A stretch of DNA of 26,341 nt from JAVVPO01 sp036655715 (GCA_036655715.1 JAVVPO010000030.1:1-26341), one strand, 5' to 3'; numbered from the stretch's first letter, positions 15,796 to 23,880 are shown. The notes: generated by a model not told the origin, from the sequence alone. Numbers and translations are program-made.

Positions 15796-15842
15796 TACTA
15801 TAGTTAATTATAAAGAGTAATTAATAAAAGTAAACTATAGTA
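15796..15842 (-). promoter_or_regulatory. Promoter of the ABC-exporter leader, flanked by two ACTATAGT palindromes
   Basis: Minus-strand TTTACT (15834-15829), a 16-bp spacer and a perfect TATAAT (15812-15807) place the start near 15800. TACTATAGTT (15842-15833) and AACTATAGTA (15805-15796) are perfect inverted copies of each other. Each contains the 8-bp palindrome ACTATAGT, with centres 37 bp apart. One touches the -35 and the other covers the start site, as expected for a repressor dimer binding twice. Confidence 0.65.
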
Positions 15843-15883
15843 ATTGTATTGTAACAATATTAAAATATGAATGAAATATTAGA

Positions 15884-16795
15884 TTATTTTAGAAAATGAT
15901 TTTCTATAAAGTCAAAGGTAGCTGATAAATCTGTTTCATCAGCTAAAGATTTAAGTCTAGGAACTTCTTTATAGTCAGCTAAATTAATAGCTTTAGGAAG
16001 ATCAGGATTAAGTCTAAAGAAGTTTTTATGGAGTAATTCGTTGGCATAAAGAGTTTCTAATTGAACAGGATCTTCTAATAAGATAGATAATAAGGGGGAC
16101 TTAGATTGTTTTAATGGACTTACAGACCATTGAGAAAGACCCCAGTTAGAAGTATTTTGCGTAATCGCAGCTGGATAGTATCCAGTACCAATTGAGAGTA
16201 TGCGAAAGTCAGGAATTTTATAAGTATTACCTAGGACTGAGCGTACATAGAGCAAAGGTGCTGTTGTTGGGGAGTTGGCAACTACGCCTCCGTCAATGAA
16301 GTTATTAACAGAAGGAAAATAAGTGGGGGCAGCTGAGCTATAAAGAGCTACATCGATAACTTTCTCAGTAATGGTAGGGTTGTTAATGAGGTTAGTAAAA
16401 AATACAATCTCATAACCCTCTTTTGTATAACCTTTTACATTAAAAGAAGGAATAAAAGTATACTTACCTAGGCTAGACAAAGATAATTGAGGTGGAAATA
16501 CATCAAGCAATAAATGGCGTAAATGAGTATTACTAAATCTAGGTCTAAATAAACCGTGCCACTCTGGTGTAAAGACATATTTCATATTATTGTAGTTATA
16601 AAAATTATCAATAAAAGTAGGTGTTTTGTTATAAGCTAATGCAAGTGCTATGAAAGAACCTGTAGAGGTACCTGCAAACATATCAGTGTGTTTAATAAGC
16701 ATAGGATAACGGTCAGTAATTCTTTTGAAAAGACGTGTAGATAGGGCGCCGCGTACACCACCGCCATCAAAAGAAATAATTCTAAAAGTAGGCAT
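15884..16795 (-). CDS. Patatin-like phospholipase
   Basis: 303 aa from ATG 16795. An upstream in-frame ATG at 16828 has no ribosome binding site, and its extra codons read through GAGGGTG, which serves ATG 16795. The patatin fold is clear: oxyanion loop DGGGVRG (10-16), nucleophile Ser44 in GTSTG, and catalytic Asp168 in DGGVVANSP. It is therefore a predicted serine acyl hydrolase on lipids with a Ser-Asp dyad. There is no signal peptide or membrane segment, so it is probably cytoplasmic. It lies upstream of, and codirectional with, the ABC-exporter leader but is separated by that leader's own promoter. No cyclase, NLR or other immune gene is adjacent, so a defence role is not supported. Confidence 0.88.
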   Translation of the reverse strand: MPTFRIISFDGGGVRGALSTRLFKRITDRYPMLIKHTDMFAGTSTGSFIALALAYNKTPTFIDNFYNYNNMKYVFTPEWHGLFRPRFSNTHLRHLLLDVFPPQLSLSSLGKYTFIPSFNVKGYTKEGYEIVFFTNLINNPTITEKVIDVALYSSAAPTYFPSVNNFIDGGVVANSPTTAPLLYVRSVLGNTYKIPDFRILSIGTGYYPAAITQNTSNWGLSQWSVSPLKQSKSPLLSILLEDPVQLETLYANELLHKNFFRLNPDLPKAINLADYKEVPRLKSLADETDLSATFDFIENHFLK

Positions 16796-16990
16796 AACAC
16801 CCTCACACAATATAAATATCTTTACCATTTTATTCTTAATGGTCTTAAAATATACAAATTTAAAAAAAGTAAGAAATTACAAGTTGACATTTTTACCTTT
16901 TTATAGGAAAATATCAAAGGTATGCAAAGATACTACTAAGTAGGATGCTGTTGCAAAAGGGCTAGGAAAGAAGATAGGTATCCTAGAGAA

Positions 16991-17040
16991 AAAAAGAAAG
17001 TAGATGGGCGACTTCACTAACCCATAGACTTTCTTTTTTT
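16991..17040 (+). terminator. Terminator hairpin in the 5' leader of the MATE gene
   Basis: AAAAAGAAAGT (16991-17001) pairs with ACTTTCTTTTT (17028-17038), with an inner ATGGG/CCCAT stem (17004-17008/17021-17025), and ends in a T-run. It lies 29 nt before the MATE ATG and no plus-strand gene precedes it, so it looks like a leader attenuator. A second hairpin CTAGG/CCTAG (16962-16966/16982-16986) lies just upstream. The rest of the 270-bp divergent gap (16796-17068) holds a TTGACA at 16884-16889 without a convincing -10. Confidence 0.6.
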
Positions 17041-17068
17041 TGCAAAAAAATATAAAAGGAGATATAAA

Positions 17069-18430
17069 ATGACTAGAGTATTTAAAGATAAAGCATTCTT
17101 AAAAAGTTTATGGGTATTAGCATTACCTATTGCTTTACAAAGTTTTATTACTTCATCACTGAATTTAATTGATAATGTAATGGTTGGAAAACTCGGCGAA
17201 CAGGCTATAGCCTCAGTAGGGCTAGCCAATCAATTTATATTCATTTTCTCACTCTGTATTATGGGGGTCAATGCAGGAGCTAGCGTATTTATGGCTCAAT
17301 ATTGGGGCAGAAAAGATATGCCAAGTATCAAGAAGGTACTTGGATTAGATATTACAGTAGGATTTGTTGTATCTATGCTATTTGGACTTATTTGTATGTT
17401 CACACCAGAAATAGTTATGGAAATACTATCTAAAGATCAAGCTGTGATTAATTTAGGGACTGGCTATCTTCGTATTGTAGGGATAAGTTGTATATTTACT
17501 AACTTTACACAGGCTTATTCTTCTGCACTTAGAAGTACAGAGCAAGTAAAAGTACCAATGTATGCTAGTTTAATAGGGGTAATGGTTAATGCAGTACTTA
17601 ACTGGGTATTTATCTTTGGAAAACTTGGGGCACCTGAGATGGGTGTGTATGGAGCGGCATTAGCAACAACAATAGCTCGTTTAGTAGAGATGTTATTCAT
17701 TGTAGGCTATGTATATATGAGCAAGAATAAAGTAGCTTCTAGCCTTAAAGAATTATTTAGCTTTGATAAAAGCTTTGTTAAAGTATACTTTAAGACATCA
17801 TGGTCAGTTATTGCCAATGAGTTAATCTGGTCTGTAGGACTTGCGGCTTACTCTACGGCTTATGCTAGAATAAGTACAAATGCAGTAGCTACTATGCAAA
17901 TTGCCAATACGCTTAATAATGTATTTACAGTGTTACTAGTAGGAATGGCAGTAGGGACAGCTATTATGATAGGAAATAAGATTGGTGCGGGTGAAGAAGA
18001 AGAAGCTAGAAACTGTGCAACAAACACAGGGATTCTTACACCGATGGTCAGCATAGTTGTAGCAGTAGCTATATGGGTATTAGCTCCAGTGGTGCTTAAA
18101 CCATTTAATGTTACCCAAGAGACGTATCAAGATACTATACAAGTATTAAGAATCATGGCATTATTCTTTCCAATCAAAGCTTTTAACATGGTAATGATTG
18201 TAGGTGTATTTAGAGGTGGTGGTGATACCACATACTCTATGCTGGTTCAAGCAGGGACAGTATGGTTATACTCTGTACCGATAGCATTTATAGCGGTAAC
18301 AGTATTTGCACTACCTGTACAAGCAGTATTTTTCTTAATATCAACAGAGGAATGTGTAAAAATCATTTTTGAACTTACCCGCTTAAAGAGTGGAAAGTGG
18401 CTAAAAAATGTTATAGAGGGAGTAGCCTAA
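17069..18430 (+). CDS. MATE-family efflux protein
   Basis: 453 aa, normal for MATE exporters, with twelve predicted membrane helices in two homologous halves. Family marks include ALPIALQSFITSSLNLIDNVMVG-type helix 1 (residues about 15-40), NQFIFIFSLCIMGVNAGASVFMAQYWG, LRSTEQVKVPMYASLIGV, GVYGAALATTIARLVE at helix 6, and VFRGGGDTTYSML in helix 10. Such proteins export cationic drugs or metabolites using Na+ or H+ gradients; the substrate here is unknown. AAAAGGAGA precedes ATG 17069. It is transcribed alone, with a leader hairpin before it and a terminator whose loop contains the stop codon. Confidence 0.93.
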   Translation: MTRVFKDKAFLKSLWVLALPIALQSFITSSLNLIDNVMVGKLGEQAIASVGLANQFIFIFSLCIMGVNAGASVFMAQYWGRKDMPSIKKVLGLDITVGFVVSMLFGLICMFTPEIVMEILSKDQAVINLGTGYLRIVGISCIFTNFTQAYSSALRSTEQVKVPMYASLIGVMVNAVLNWVFIFGKLGAPEMGVYGAALATTIARLVEMLFIVGYVYMSKNKVASSLKELFSFDKSFVKVYFKTSWSVIANELIWSVGLAAYSTAYARISTNAVATMQIANTLNNVFTVLLVGMAVGTAIMIGNKIGAGEEEEARNCATNTGILTPMVSIVVAVAIWVLAPVVLKPFNVTQETYQDTIQVLRIMALFFPIKAFNMVMIVGVFRGGGDTTYSMLVQAGTVWLYSVPIAFIAVTVFALPVQAVFFLISTEECVKIIFELTRLKSGKWLKNVIEGVA

Positions 18431-18445
18431 GGCTACTCTTTTTTT
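18420..18445 (+). terminator. Terminator of the MATE gene
   Basis: GAGTAGCC (18420-18427) pairs with GGCTACTC (18431-18438) around a loop that is the stop codon TAA, followed by seven T. Confidence 0.92.
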
Positions 18446-18514
18446 GTTGTTAGAATATCTAATAACTCAGGGACATAAGATATTATGATAAGAGAAATGG
18501 TGGGGGTATAGTGT

Positions 18515-19654
18515 ATGAACGTATACCTAGAAAATGTATTAAGAGGATTTATAGGAAAAGAGAACTACGTAGAACTAAGTGACACGATGAGAAGTGTACC
18601 AGAATTCATAATAGTAGATGTTGATAAGGACGATATGCCAGAGCTAGTTGTTTCTTTCCAAAAAAAAAATGATGACTACATAGGGATATTAAAGAGAAGA
18701 GAAGGTACTTGGAGAGTTGAAGAAATAAAATTAGATGCTGAAGATGAAAAACAAGCTATTAAAAGTTTGATTAGAAGCATTGAATGTGATAAATTAACAC
18801 CAGATAGTATTGGAAGTACATTAGATTTTAATATGCTCTTTAATAAGTCGGAGAGTCAATTTATAAGTATGATTGATAATAAAATATACTATGGAAGCAT
18901 TAAAGAACATGATAGGCAGGAACAACAAATAGTACCAGAGGTGATCGATTTTGCACAAGGGGATGTATTTGGTAAGGGGACACCGGATAGTATTTATCTA
19001 GTAGGACATAGACCTAATGAAGGTATTGGCGGATTAGTAGAAGAGATGAAGCTACTAGTAGAGAGTGGACTTACTGGAAGTACTACAGAAGTACAACTTA
19101 ATTCAGTTAATGGGTATTACCCTAGAATCATTATACAAGACTTTACAGGCGACAGAAAAAGTGAAGTATTGATTACCATTTATACGGGTAGAGTTGGGGA
19201 GTATATTCATGCTTATATTTATACATTTGAAAATGACCAACCTAAGCTCATTTTCAATTCGGATTTATTTAATGAAACATCTACAGGTTTTGTTGAGTAC
19301 TTAGATAATTATAAAGTTAGGATTACTACTAACAGTCCACCTAAGCAATATATGTTAGATGTAAGTGAAAAGAAAGATGAATATATAACTAAAATTTATA
19401 ATAAAGATGGTACTCTAATACGAAAGGCATTTGGAGAAATTCTAGCACTTTCAAGTCTTAATTCTATCGATTATGATAAAAATGGTATTTATAGTGTAGA
19501 GGCCATACAGAGGATAGTTGGGGATGATGTATTAGATACATTAGGATTATTAGACACCTACTTGGTATGGGATAGAGTGGCTGGGAACTTTGCCCCAATT
19601 AGTCAGTATGTTAGTATATCAGGTGAAGCGGTTGAACCCCAAAAAGCACCTTAA
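18515..19654 (+). CDS. Uncharacterised protein with Asp-rich FG-GAP/VCBS-like motifs
   Basis: 379 aa that I do not recognise as a named family. Two short segments resemble the calcium-loop part of FG-GAP/VCBS repeats: FIIVDVDKDDMPELVVSF (about 32-49) and IIIQDFTGDRKSEVLITIY (about 206-224). Each is a D-x-(D/G)-x-D turn followed by a beta strand. There is also a YDKNGIY turn near 326. There is no signal peptide and no membrane helix, so a cytoplasmic location is implied unless exported without a signal. A GGTGGGGGT lies about 8 nt before ATG 18515. It is flanked by terminators on both sides and is therefore probably monocistronic, though no strong promoter is visible. Confidence 0.75.
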   Translation: MNVYLENVLRGFIGKENYVELSDTMRSVPEFIIVDVDKDDMPELVVSFQKKNDDYIGILKRREGTWRVEEIKLDAEDEKQAIKSLIRSIECDKLTPDSIGSTLDFNMLFNKSESQFISMIDNKIYYGSIKEHDRQEQQIVPEVIDFAQGDVFGKGTPDSIYLVGHRPNEGIGGLVEEMKLLVESGLTGSTTEVQLNSVNGYYPRIIIQDFTGDRKSEVLITIYTGRVGEYIHAYIYTFENDQPKLIFNSDLFNETSTGFVEYLDNYKVRITTNSPPKQYMLDVSEKKDEYITKIYNKDGTLIRKAFGEILALSSLNSIDYDKNGIYSVEAIQRIVGDDVLDTLGLLDTYLVWDRVAGNFAPISQYVSISGEAVEPQKAP

Positions 19655-19679
19655 AAGTAATAGGGGCTAAATAGATATT

Positions 19680-19747
19680 AAAAATGCTATATAACAGAGG
19701 TAGACTGAGGTAATAAATAGGTCTATAGTGTTTATAGCATTTTTTTT
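19680..19747. terminator. Terminator between convergent genes
   Basis: AAAAATGCTATA (19680-19691) pairs with TATAGCATTTTT (19733-19744), with an inner TAGAC/GTCTA stem (19701-19705/19721-19725), then more T. It serves the gene at 18515 and probably also the minus-strand gene at 19765. Confidence 0.8.
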
Positions 19748-19764
19748 GAGAAAATAAATATTGT

Positions 19765-20484
19765 CTATTTACAAGAATTTATAAAGGCCTGAAAAAGAGG
19801 TAACATGGCGGCGGAGTTACCTAACATAATCTCAGGATGCCACTGAACACCTAATACAAAGGGTTTGGTCATAAGCTGAATACCTTCTATAACATTATCT
19901 TTGGCATGGGCGGTGGCAGTTACATCTTTGCCTAGGTTATGAATAGCTTGATGGTGGAAGCTGTTTACCTCTAAGGAATTGCCAAAGAGAGTGCCTAGGA
20001 GGGATTCTAGCTGAATGTCTATGGTATGTGTAGCTTCGTACCTTCTAGCTTTCTGTATGTGTTTGAGGTGTGTTGTGGGATATTCACTCAAATCTTGATA
20101 GACATTACCACCAAGAACTATATTGAGGAGCTGACACCCGCGGCAGATGCCAAGGATGGGTTTATTATGAGATAAAGCAAAGCGGGTAAGTGTCATTTCA
20201 TATTGATCAACTCTAGAGTAGACTTCACCTAAGTGGCTAGAAGGCTCTTCGCCATAGAGAAGGGGATTAATATCATCTCCACCAGGAAGTAAAATGCCAT
20301 CACAAAGAAGAAGCTGACTTAGGATATCTTCATTGGATTCGAGGGAAGGGAGTAGTAAGGGAATACCACCAGATTTAGAAATAGCTAAACTAAAATCTTC
20401 ATTACAGTAAGAAATTTCTTTGCCACCAGAGGGGCTAGAACCTATAAACATAAGATGGATCGGAATACCAATAATAGGTTTCAA
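19765..20484 (-). CDS. Class-I glutamine-amidotransferase-like hydrolase (peptidase C26, PuuD-like)
   Basis: 239 aa. The catalytic triad of the gamma-glutamyl hydrolase/PuuD group is intact: Cys114 in LGICRGCQLLN, and His216 and Glu218 in GVQWHPE. ILLPGGDDINPLLYGE (64-79) and NSFHHQAIHNLG (174-185) are typical. The predicted action is hydrolysis of gamma-glutamyl amide bonds, for example gamma-glutamyl-GABA, but no putrescine-pathway genes are nearby. The start is TTG 20484, set by AAGGAGG 8 nt upstream; no ATG fits. The N-terminal MKPIIGIPIH is the normal family beginning, which confirms the TTG. Confidence 0.9.
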   Translation of the reverse strand: MKPIIGIPIHLMFIGSSPSGGKEISYCNEDFSLAISKSGGIPLLLPSLESNEDILSQLLLCDGILLPGGDDINPLLYGEEPSSHLGEVYSRVDQYEMTLTRFALSHNKPILGICRGCQLLNIVLGGNVYQDLSEYPTTHLKHIQKARRYEATHTIDIQLESLLGTLFGNSLEVNSFHHQAIHNLGKDVTATAHAKDNVIEGIQLMTKPFVLGVQWHPEIMLGNSAAMLPLFQAFINSCK

Positions 20485-20569
20485 TAGATAGGCCTCCTTA
20501 AAACAGTATATAAATTATTATATAGATAAAGAGAAGAAATATGTGATAAAAGTAATAAATAGACAAACA

Positions 20570-20601
20570 AAAACAGCCTAGGGTTTTCCTAGACTGTTTT
20601 T
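20570..20601 (-). terminator. Terminator of adhE
   Basis: On the minus strand CAGTCTAGG pairs with CCTAGGCTG (20596-20588 with 20582-20574) around an AAAAC loop, followed by TTTTTG. The one non-Watson-Crick pair is G-U on the minus strand but A-C on the plus strand, which favours minus-strand use. Confidence 0.85.
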
Positions 20602-20626
20602 GTGAGGTAATTATAAAAAGGAAATT

Positions 20627-23242
20627 TTATTTTCCGAAGTAAGCTTTTTTGTAGAGTTCATGTAACTCATGTACTCTTGGTAAACGTGGGTTAGCTGTTG
20701 TACATTGATCTTCGAATGCTTTGTATGATAAGTCTTCAAGTGCATCAAGATATACTTTTTCATCAATACCCATTTCTTTGATTGTAAGAGGTATGTTAAG
20801 TTCTTTCATTAATTCTCTAACTGCTTTAGCAAGTGATTTAACACCTTCTTCAGGAGTAGAAGCTGGAAGACCTAATACTTTAGCAATCTCAGTATATTTT
20901 TCTGGAGCAATGAATTTCTCATATTTAGGGAAGATAGCAAACTTAGTTGGAGTTGTAACTCCGTTGTACTCGATTACGTGTGGTAATAATACTGCATTTG
21001 CACGACCATGAGTGATATGGAATTCACCACCTAATTTGTGAGCGAGTGAGTGATTTACCCCAAGGAATGCATTTGTAAATGCCATACCTGCGATACATGA
21101 TGCATTGTGCATTTTCTCACGAGCTACTGGATCATTACCACCGAATTTGTATGAACGTGGTAAGTAATCAAATACTAATTGAATAGCTTTAATTGCAAGA
21201 GCGTCTGTATAGTCAGAAGCTAATACTGATACGTAAGCTTCGATTGCGTGTGTTAATACGTCAAGACCTGTGTCAGCTGTTGCTGATGGTGGAACTGTCA
21301 TAACGAAGTTTGGATCGATGATTGCTACATCTGGTGTTAATTCGTAGTCAGCAAGTGGGTATTTCATGTTCTTGCTCTTATCTGAGATAACTGCGAATGA
21401 TGTTACTTCAGAACCTGTACCTGATGTAGTTGGGATAGCAACGAATTTAGATTTACCACCCATTTTAGGGAACTTGTAAACACGTTTTCTAATGTCAGCG
21501 AATTTTTGTGACATACCAACGAAGTCAGCTTCTGGGTTTTCGTAGAATAACCACATAGCTTTACCAGCATCCATAGCAGAACCACCACCAAGAGAGATGA
21601 TTACGTCTGGTTTGAATGATCTCATTACATCAGCACCTTTACGTACTGTTTCAAGGTCTGGATCTGGTTCAACATCACTAAAGATTTCAACTGCTATTTT
21701 GTTAGGATTCTTGCTTAATTGGTAAGTTACTTTTTCAACATATCCTAATTGAACCATCATTGGGTCAGTTACGATTAATGCACGAGAAATGTCAGGCATT
21801 TTTGCTAAGTATTGAACTGAACCTGGCTCGAAGTAGATTTTTTGTGGGATTTTAAACCATTGCATATTCACTTGTCTCTTCGCCACCCTTTTTTTATTAA
21901 TTAAGTTTAATGCTGTTACGTTAGATGTAGTAGAGTTACGTCCGTATGAACCACATCCAAGTGTAAGAGATGGCATATTTGTATTGTAAATATCACCGAT
22001 AGCACCGTGTGTAGATGGTGAGTTAACGATAATACGACCTGTTTTAAGTCTTTGACCAAACTCTTTGATGATTTCTTCATTAGTTGAGTGAACAACTGAT
22101 GAGTGACCAAGACCACCAAGTTCAACCATGATTTCTGCTTTAGTGATACCATCATTAGCATCTTTAGCTTTTACGATAGCAAGTACTGGAGAAAGTTTTT
22201 CTCTTGAAAGAGGATACTCTGCACCTACACCTTCAATTTCACAGCAAAGAATTTTTGTTTCTTTTGGTATAGTAACACCAGCCATTGCAGCGATTTCATA
22301 TGGGTATTTACCAACGATTTCTGCATTAACCATTTGTTTTTCTGGATTGATAACAACTGGCTCAATTTTTTTAATTTCTTCTTTAGTAGCGAAGTAGCAA
22401 CCATGTTTTTTCATGTATGCAACTGCTTTATCATATATAGGAGCTTCAATAATAGCTGCTTGCTCAGAAGCACAAATCATACCATTATCAAATGATTTTG
22501 AAAGAATAAGGTCTGTAATTGCTTGCTCTACGTTAGCTGTTTTTTCGATGAAACATGGTACGTTACCAGGTCCAACGCCAAGTGCTGGCTTACCAGCTGA
22601 GTAAGCTGAACGAACCATTGCTGATCCACCAGTTGCAAGAATCATAGCTACACCAGGGTTATTCATAAGAGCTGATGTTGCTTCAAGTGATGGCTCTTCA
22701 ATCCACTGGATACAGTTCTCTGGTGCACCAGCTTTGATAGCTGCATCTCTAAGGATAGTAGCTGCTTCAGTAGAACATTTTTGAGCTGATGGATGGAATC
22801 CAAAGATGATTGGGTTACGAGTTTTGATAGAAATGATAGCTTTGAACATTGTAGTTGAAGTTGGGTTTGTTACAGGTGTAACTCCAGCTACAACGCCAAC
22901 TGGTTCTGCAATTTCCATATATCCTTCAGTTTCATTATCTTCGATAATACCAACTGTTTTATCGTATTTAATGCTGTGGTAGATGTATTCAGTAGCGAAG
23001 ATGTTTTTTGTAACTTTATCTTCAAAGATACCACGGCCAGTTTCTTCAATTGCCATTCTAGCAAGTTTCATTTGGTTTGATAAACCTGCAAGTGCCATTG
23101 CTTTTGTAATCTCATCAATTTGTACTTGGTCAAGTTCCATGAACTCATCAAGTGCAACCTTTGCTTTTAATACTAATTCATTAACCACTACTGTAGCATC
23201 TACTGCAGGAGTTTCAATTTTATTTTTTTTATCAGCCATCAT
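20627..23242 (-). CDS. adhE: Bifunctional acetaldehyde-CoA/alcohol dehydrogenase
   Basis: 871 aa, full length. The N-terminal CoA-acylating aldehyde dehydrogenase (about 20-440) has TPVTNPTSTT, GVGPGNVPCFIE and the thioester cysteine C257 in NGMICASEQA. The C-terminal iron-dependent alcohol dehydrogenase (about 460-871) has LGGGSAMDAGKAM, PTTSGTGSEVT and iron-ligand motifs TGLDVLTHAIEAY, NHSLAHKLGG and HGRANAVLLPH. It reduces acetyl-CoA to ethanol, consuming two NADH, and such enzymes form spirosomes. GGAGG precedes two consecutive ATG codons; the second (23239) is better spaced. A promoter, a Rex operator and a terminator-like hairpin lie upstream, fitting redox control. Its position as a monocistron with its own terminator is clear. 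Confidence 0.98.
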   Translation of the reverse strand: MMADKKNKIETPAVDATVVVNELVLKAKVALDEFMELDQVQIDEITKAMALAGLSNQMKLARMAIEETGRGIFEDKVTKNIFATEYIYHSIKYDKTVGIIEDNETEGYMEIAEPVGVVAGVTPVTNPTSTTMFKAIISIKTRNPIIFGFHPSAQKCSTEAATILRDAAIKAGAPENCIQWIEEPSLEATSALMNNPGVAMILATGGSAMVRSAYSAGKPALGVGPGNVPCFIEKTANVEQAITDLILSKSFDNGMICASEQAAIIEAPIYDKAVAYMKKHGCYFATKEEIKKIEPVVINPEKQMVNAEIVGKYPYEIAAMAGVTIPKETKILCCEIEGVGAEYPLSREKLSPVLAIVKAKDANDGITKAEIMVELGGLGHSSVVHSTNEEIIKEFGQRLKTGRIIVNSPSTHGAIGDIYNTNMPSLTLGCGSYGRNSTTSNVTALNLINKKRVAKRQVNMQWFKIPQKIYFEPGSVQYLAKMPDISRALIVTDPMMVQLGYVEKVTYQLSKNPNKIAVEIFSDVEPDPDLETVRKGADVMRSFKPDVIISLGGGSAMDAGKAMWLFYENPEADFVGMSQKFADIRKRVYKFPKMGGKSKFVAIPTTSGTGSEVTSFAVISDKSKNMKYPLADYELTPDVAIIDPNFVMTVPPSATADTGLDVLTHAIEAYVSVLASDYTDALAIKAIQLVFDYLPRSYKFGGNDPVAREKMHNASCIAGMAFTNAFLGVNHSLAHKLGGEFHITHGRANAVLLPHVIEYNGVTTPTKFAIFPKYEKFIAPEKYTEIAKVLGLPASTPEEGVKSLAKAVRELMKELNIPLTIKEMGIDEKVYLDALEDLSYKAFEDQCTTANPRLPRVHELHELYKKAYFGK

Positions 23243-23320
23243 AAATCCTCCTTAAGATAATAAACCTATTTTATTATTTATATAAATATATTGTGTCTAA
23301 AAGATAGTTTTTTTAAGTGC

Positions 23321-23348
23321 ATTTATTGTTAGTTTTTTAACAATAAAT
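23321..23348. promoter_or_regulatory. Rex-type redox operator upstream of adhE
   Basis: TTGTTAGTTTTTTAACAA (23326-23343) fits the Rex consensus TTGTTAANNNNTTAACAA at all but one defined base. The dyad extends to perfect 11-bp arms ATTTATTGTTA and TAACAATAAAT. Rex represses fermentation genes such as adhE when NADH is low. The site lies in the transcribed leader, about 80-95 bp downstream of the predicted start, so it would act as a roadblock unless a nearer promoter exists. Confidence 0.8.
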
Positions 23349-23349
23349 T

Positions 23350-23381
23350 TTAAATAAAAATTGCAAATGTAAGTTTGCAAT
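23350..23381 (-). terminator. Terminator-like hairpin in the adhE 5' UTR
   Basis: On the minus strand ATTGCAAA pairs with TTTGCAAT (23381-23374 with 23367-23360) around a 6-nt loop, followed by TTTTATTT. It is AT-rich and only 8 bp, so it is a weak terminator or perhaps a second protein site. It lies between the predicted promoter and the Rex operator. Confidence 0.4.
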
Positions 23382-23426
23382 ACTTAGTAAGTACTTTTAA
23401 ATCGTTTTTTGTTTTCTTATGACTTA

Positions 23427-23455
23427 ATAGTATCATATTGATAAAAAAGTGTCAA
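23427..23455 (-). promoter_or_regulatory. Promoter of adhE
   Basis: Minus-strand TTGACA (23455-23450), a 17-bp spacer and TACTAT (23432-23427) make a near-consensus promoter. It gives a leader of roughly 180 nt before adhE. Confidence 0.75.
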
Positions 23456-23710
23456 ACAAATAATGTTAAAAAAATAACGTTTAAATATTCAAAATTTTAT
23501 AGTGGTATAAAAAGTGTAGTATAAATATAAATAAAAGTTAGACTTAATAATAAAATTAATAATATATAATAATTATTCAAGTGATTGATTTAGAATATAT
23601 GTAGATTATTTGTTTAGAGATAGTGATGAATATAGATAAATTAAATAAAAATAAAGTGATAGAAGAGATAGGATAAATAGATATGAAGAGAAAATATAAC
23701 GGATTTAAGA
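23456..23710. other. AT-rich gap without a recognised feature
   Basis: Very AT-rich DNA lies between the adhE promoter and the candidate small RNA. I see no ORF with a ribosome binding site, no strong hairpin and no convincing promoter here. Confidence 0.6.
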
Positions 23711-23751
23711 CAAAAAAAATAACCTAGGTTTCGGGGGAGGAAACCCAGGTT
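23711..23751 (-). terminator. Strong minus-strand terminator in the adhE-DUF3842 gap
   Basis: On the minus strand AACCTGGGTTTC (23751-23740) pairs with GAAACCTAGGTT (23732-23721) around a CTCCCCC loop, followed by ATTTTTTTTG. The single imperfect pair is G-U on the minus strand and A-C on the plus strand, so the RNA is made from the minus strand. No protein gene on that strand ends here. Confidence 0.75.
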
Positions 23752-23880
23752 GAGGGGGGATTTAGCGATGTACCTCACACTTGGTACAATGGTATTATTG
23801 CCCACAAAAAGGATGGATATACATTGTTTGATAAAAAACTTTAGAGAGAAATTTAGAAAGAGGGGTAGTTCCCCTTAAAA
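23711..23880 (-). ncRNA. Candidate minus-strand small RNA with C-rich segments
   Basis: Read on the minus strand, this stretch starts near a hairpin AGGGG/CCCCT (23876-23866) and has a largely unpaired middle. It then carries TCCCCCCTCA (23760-23751) and ends in a strong terminator whose loop is CTCCCCC. C-rich single-stranded segments that can pair with GGGGAGG-type ribosome binding sites mark many Firmicutes regulatory RNAs (RsaE/RoxS, csRNAs). The 5' end is a guess and I find only a weak promoter. A plus-strand reading (36-codon ORF, ATG 23768) is possible but less convincing. Confidence 0.4.

Noticed and set aside
15884..16795. Patatin gene as an anti-phage effector (CapV-like).
   Set aside because: No cyclic-nucleotide cyclase or other defence gene is adjacent, and single patatin-like genes are common in bacteria.
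16945..16960. GATGCTGTTGCAAAAG as a possible insertion-sequence terminal repeat.
   Set aside because: No partner inverted repeat, target duplication or transposase remnant is present.
23768..23878. Plus-strand 36-codon ORF preceded by GAGGGGGG; a second overlapping frame reads GFSDVPHTWYNGI, resembling part of an S-layer-homology domain.
   Set aside because: The G-rich run is better explained as the complement of a C-rich minus-strand RNA. The SLH-like frame is too short and is bounded by stops, so neither reading is supported as a gene.
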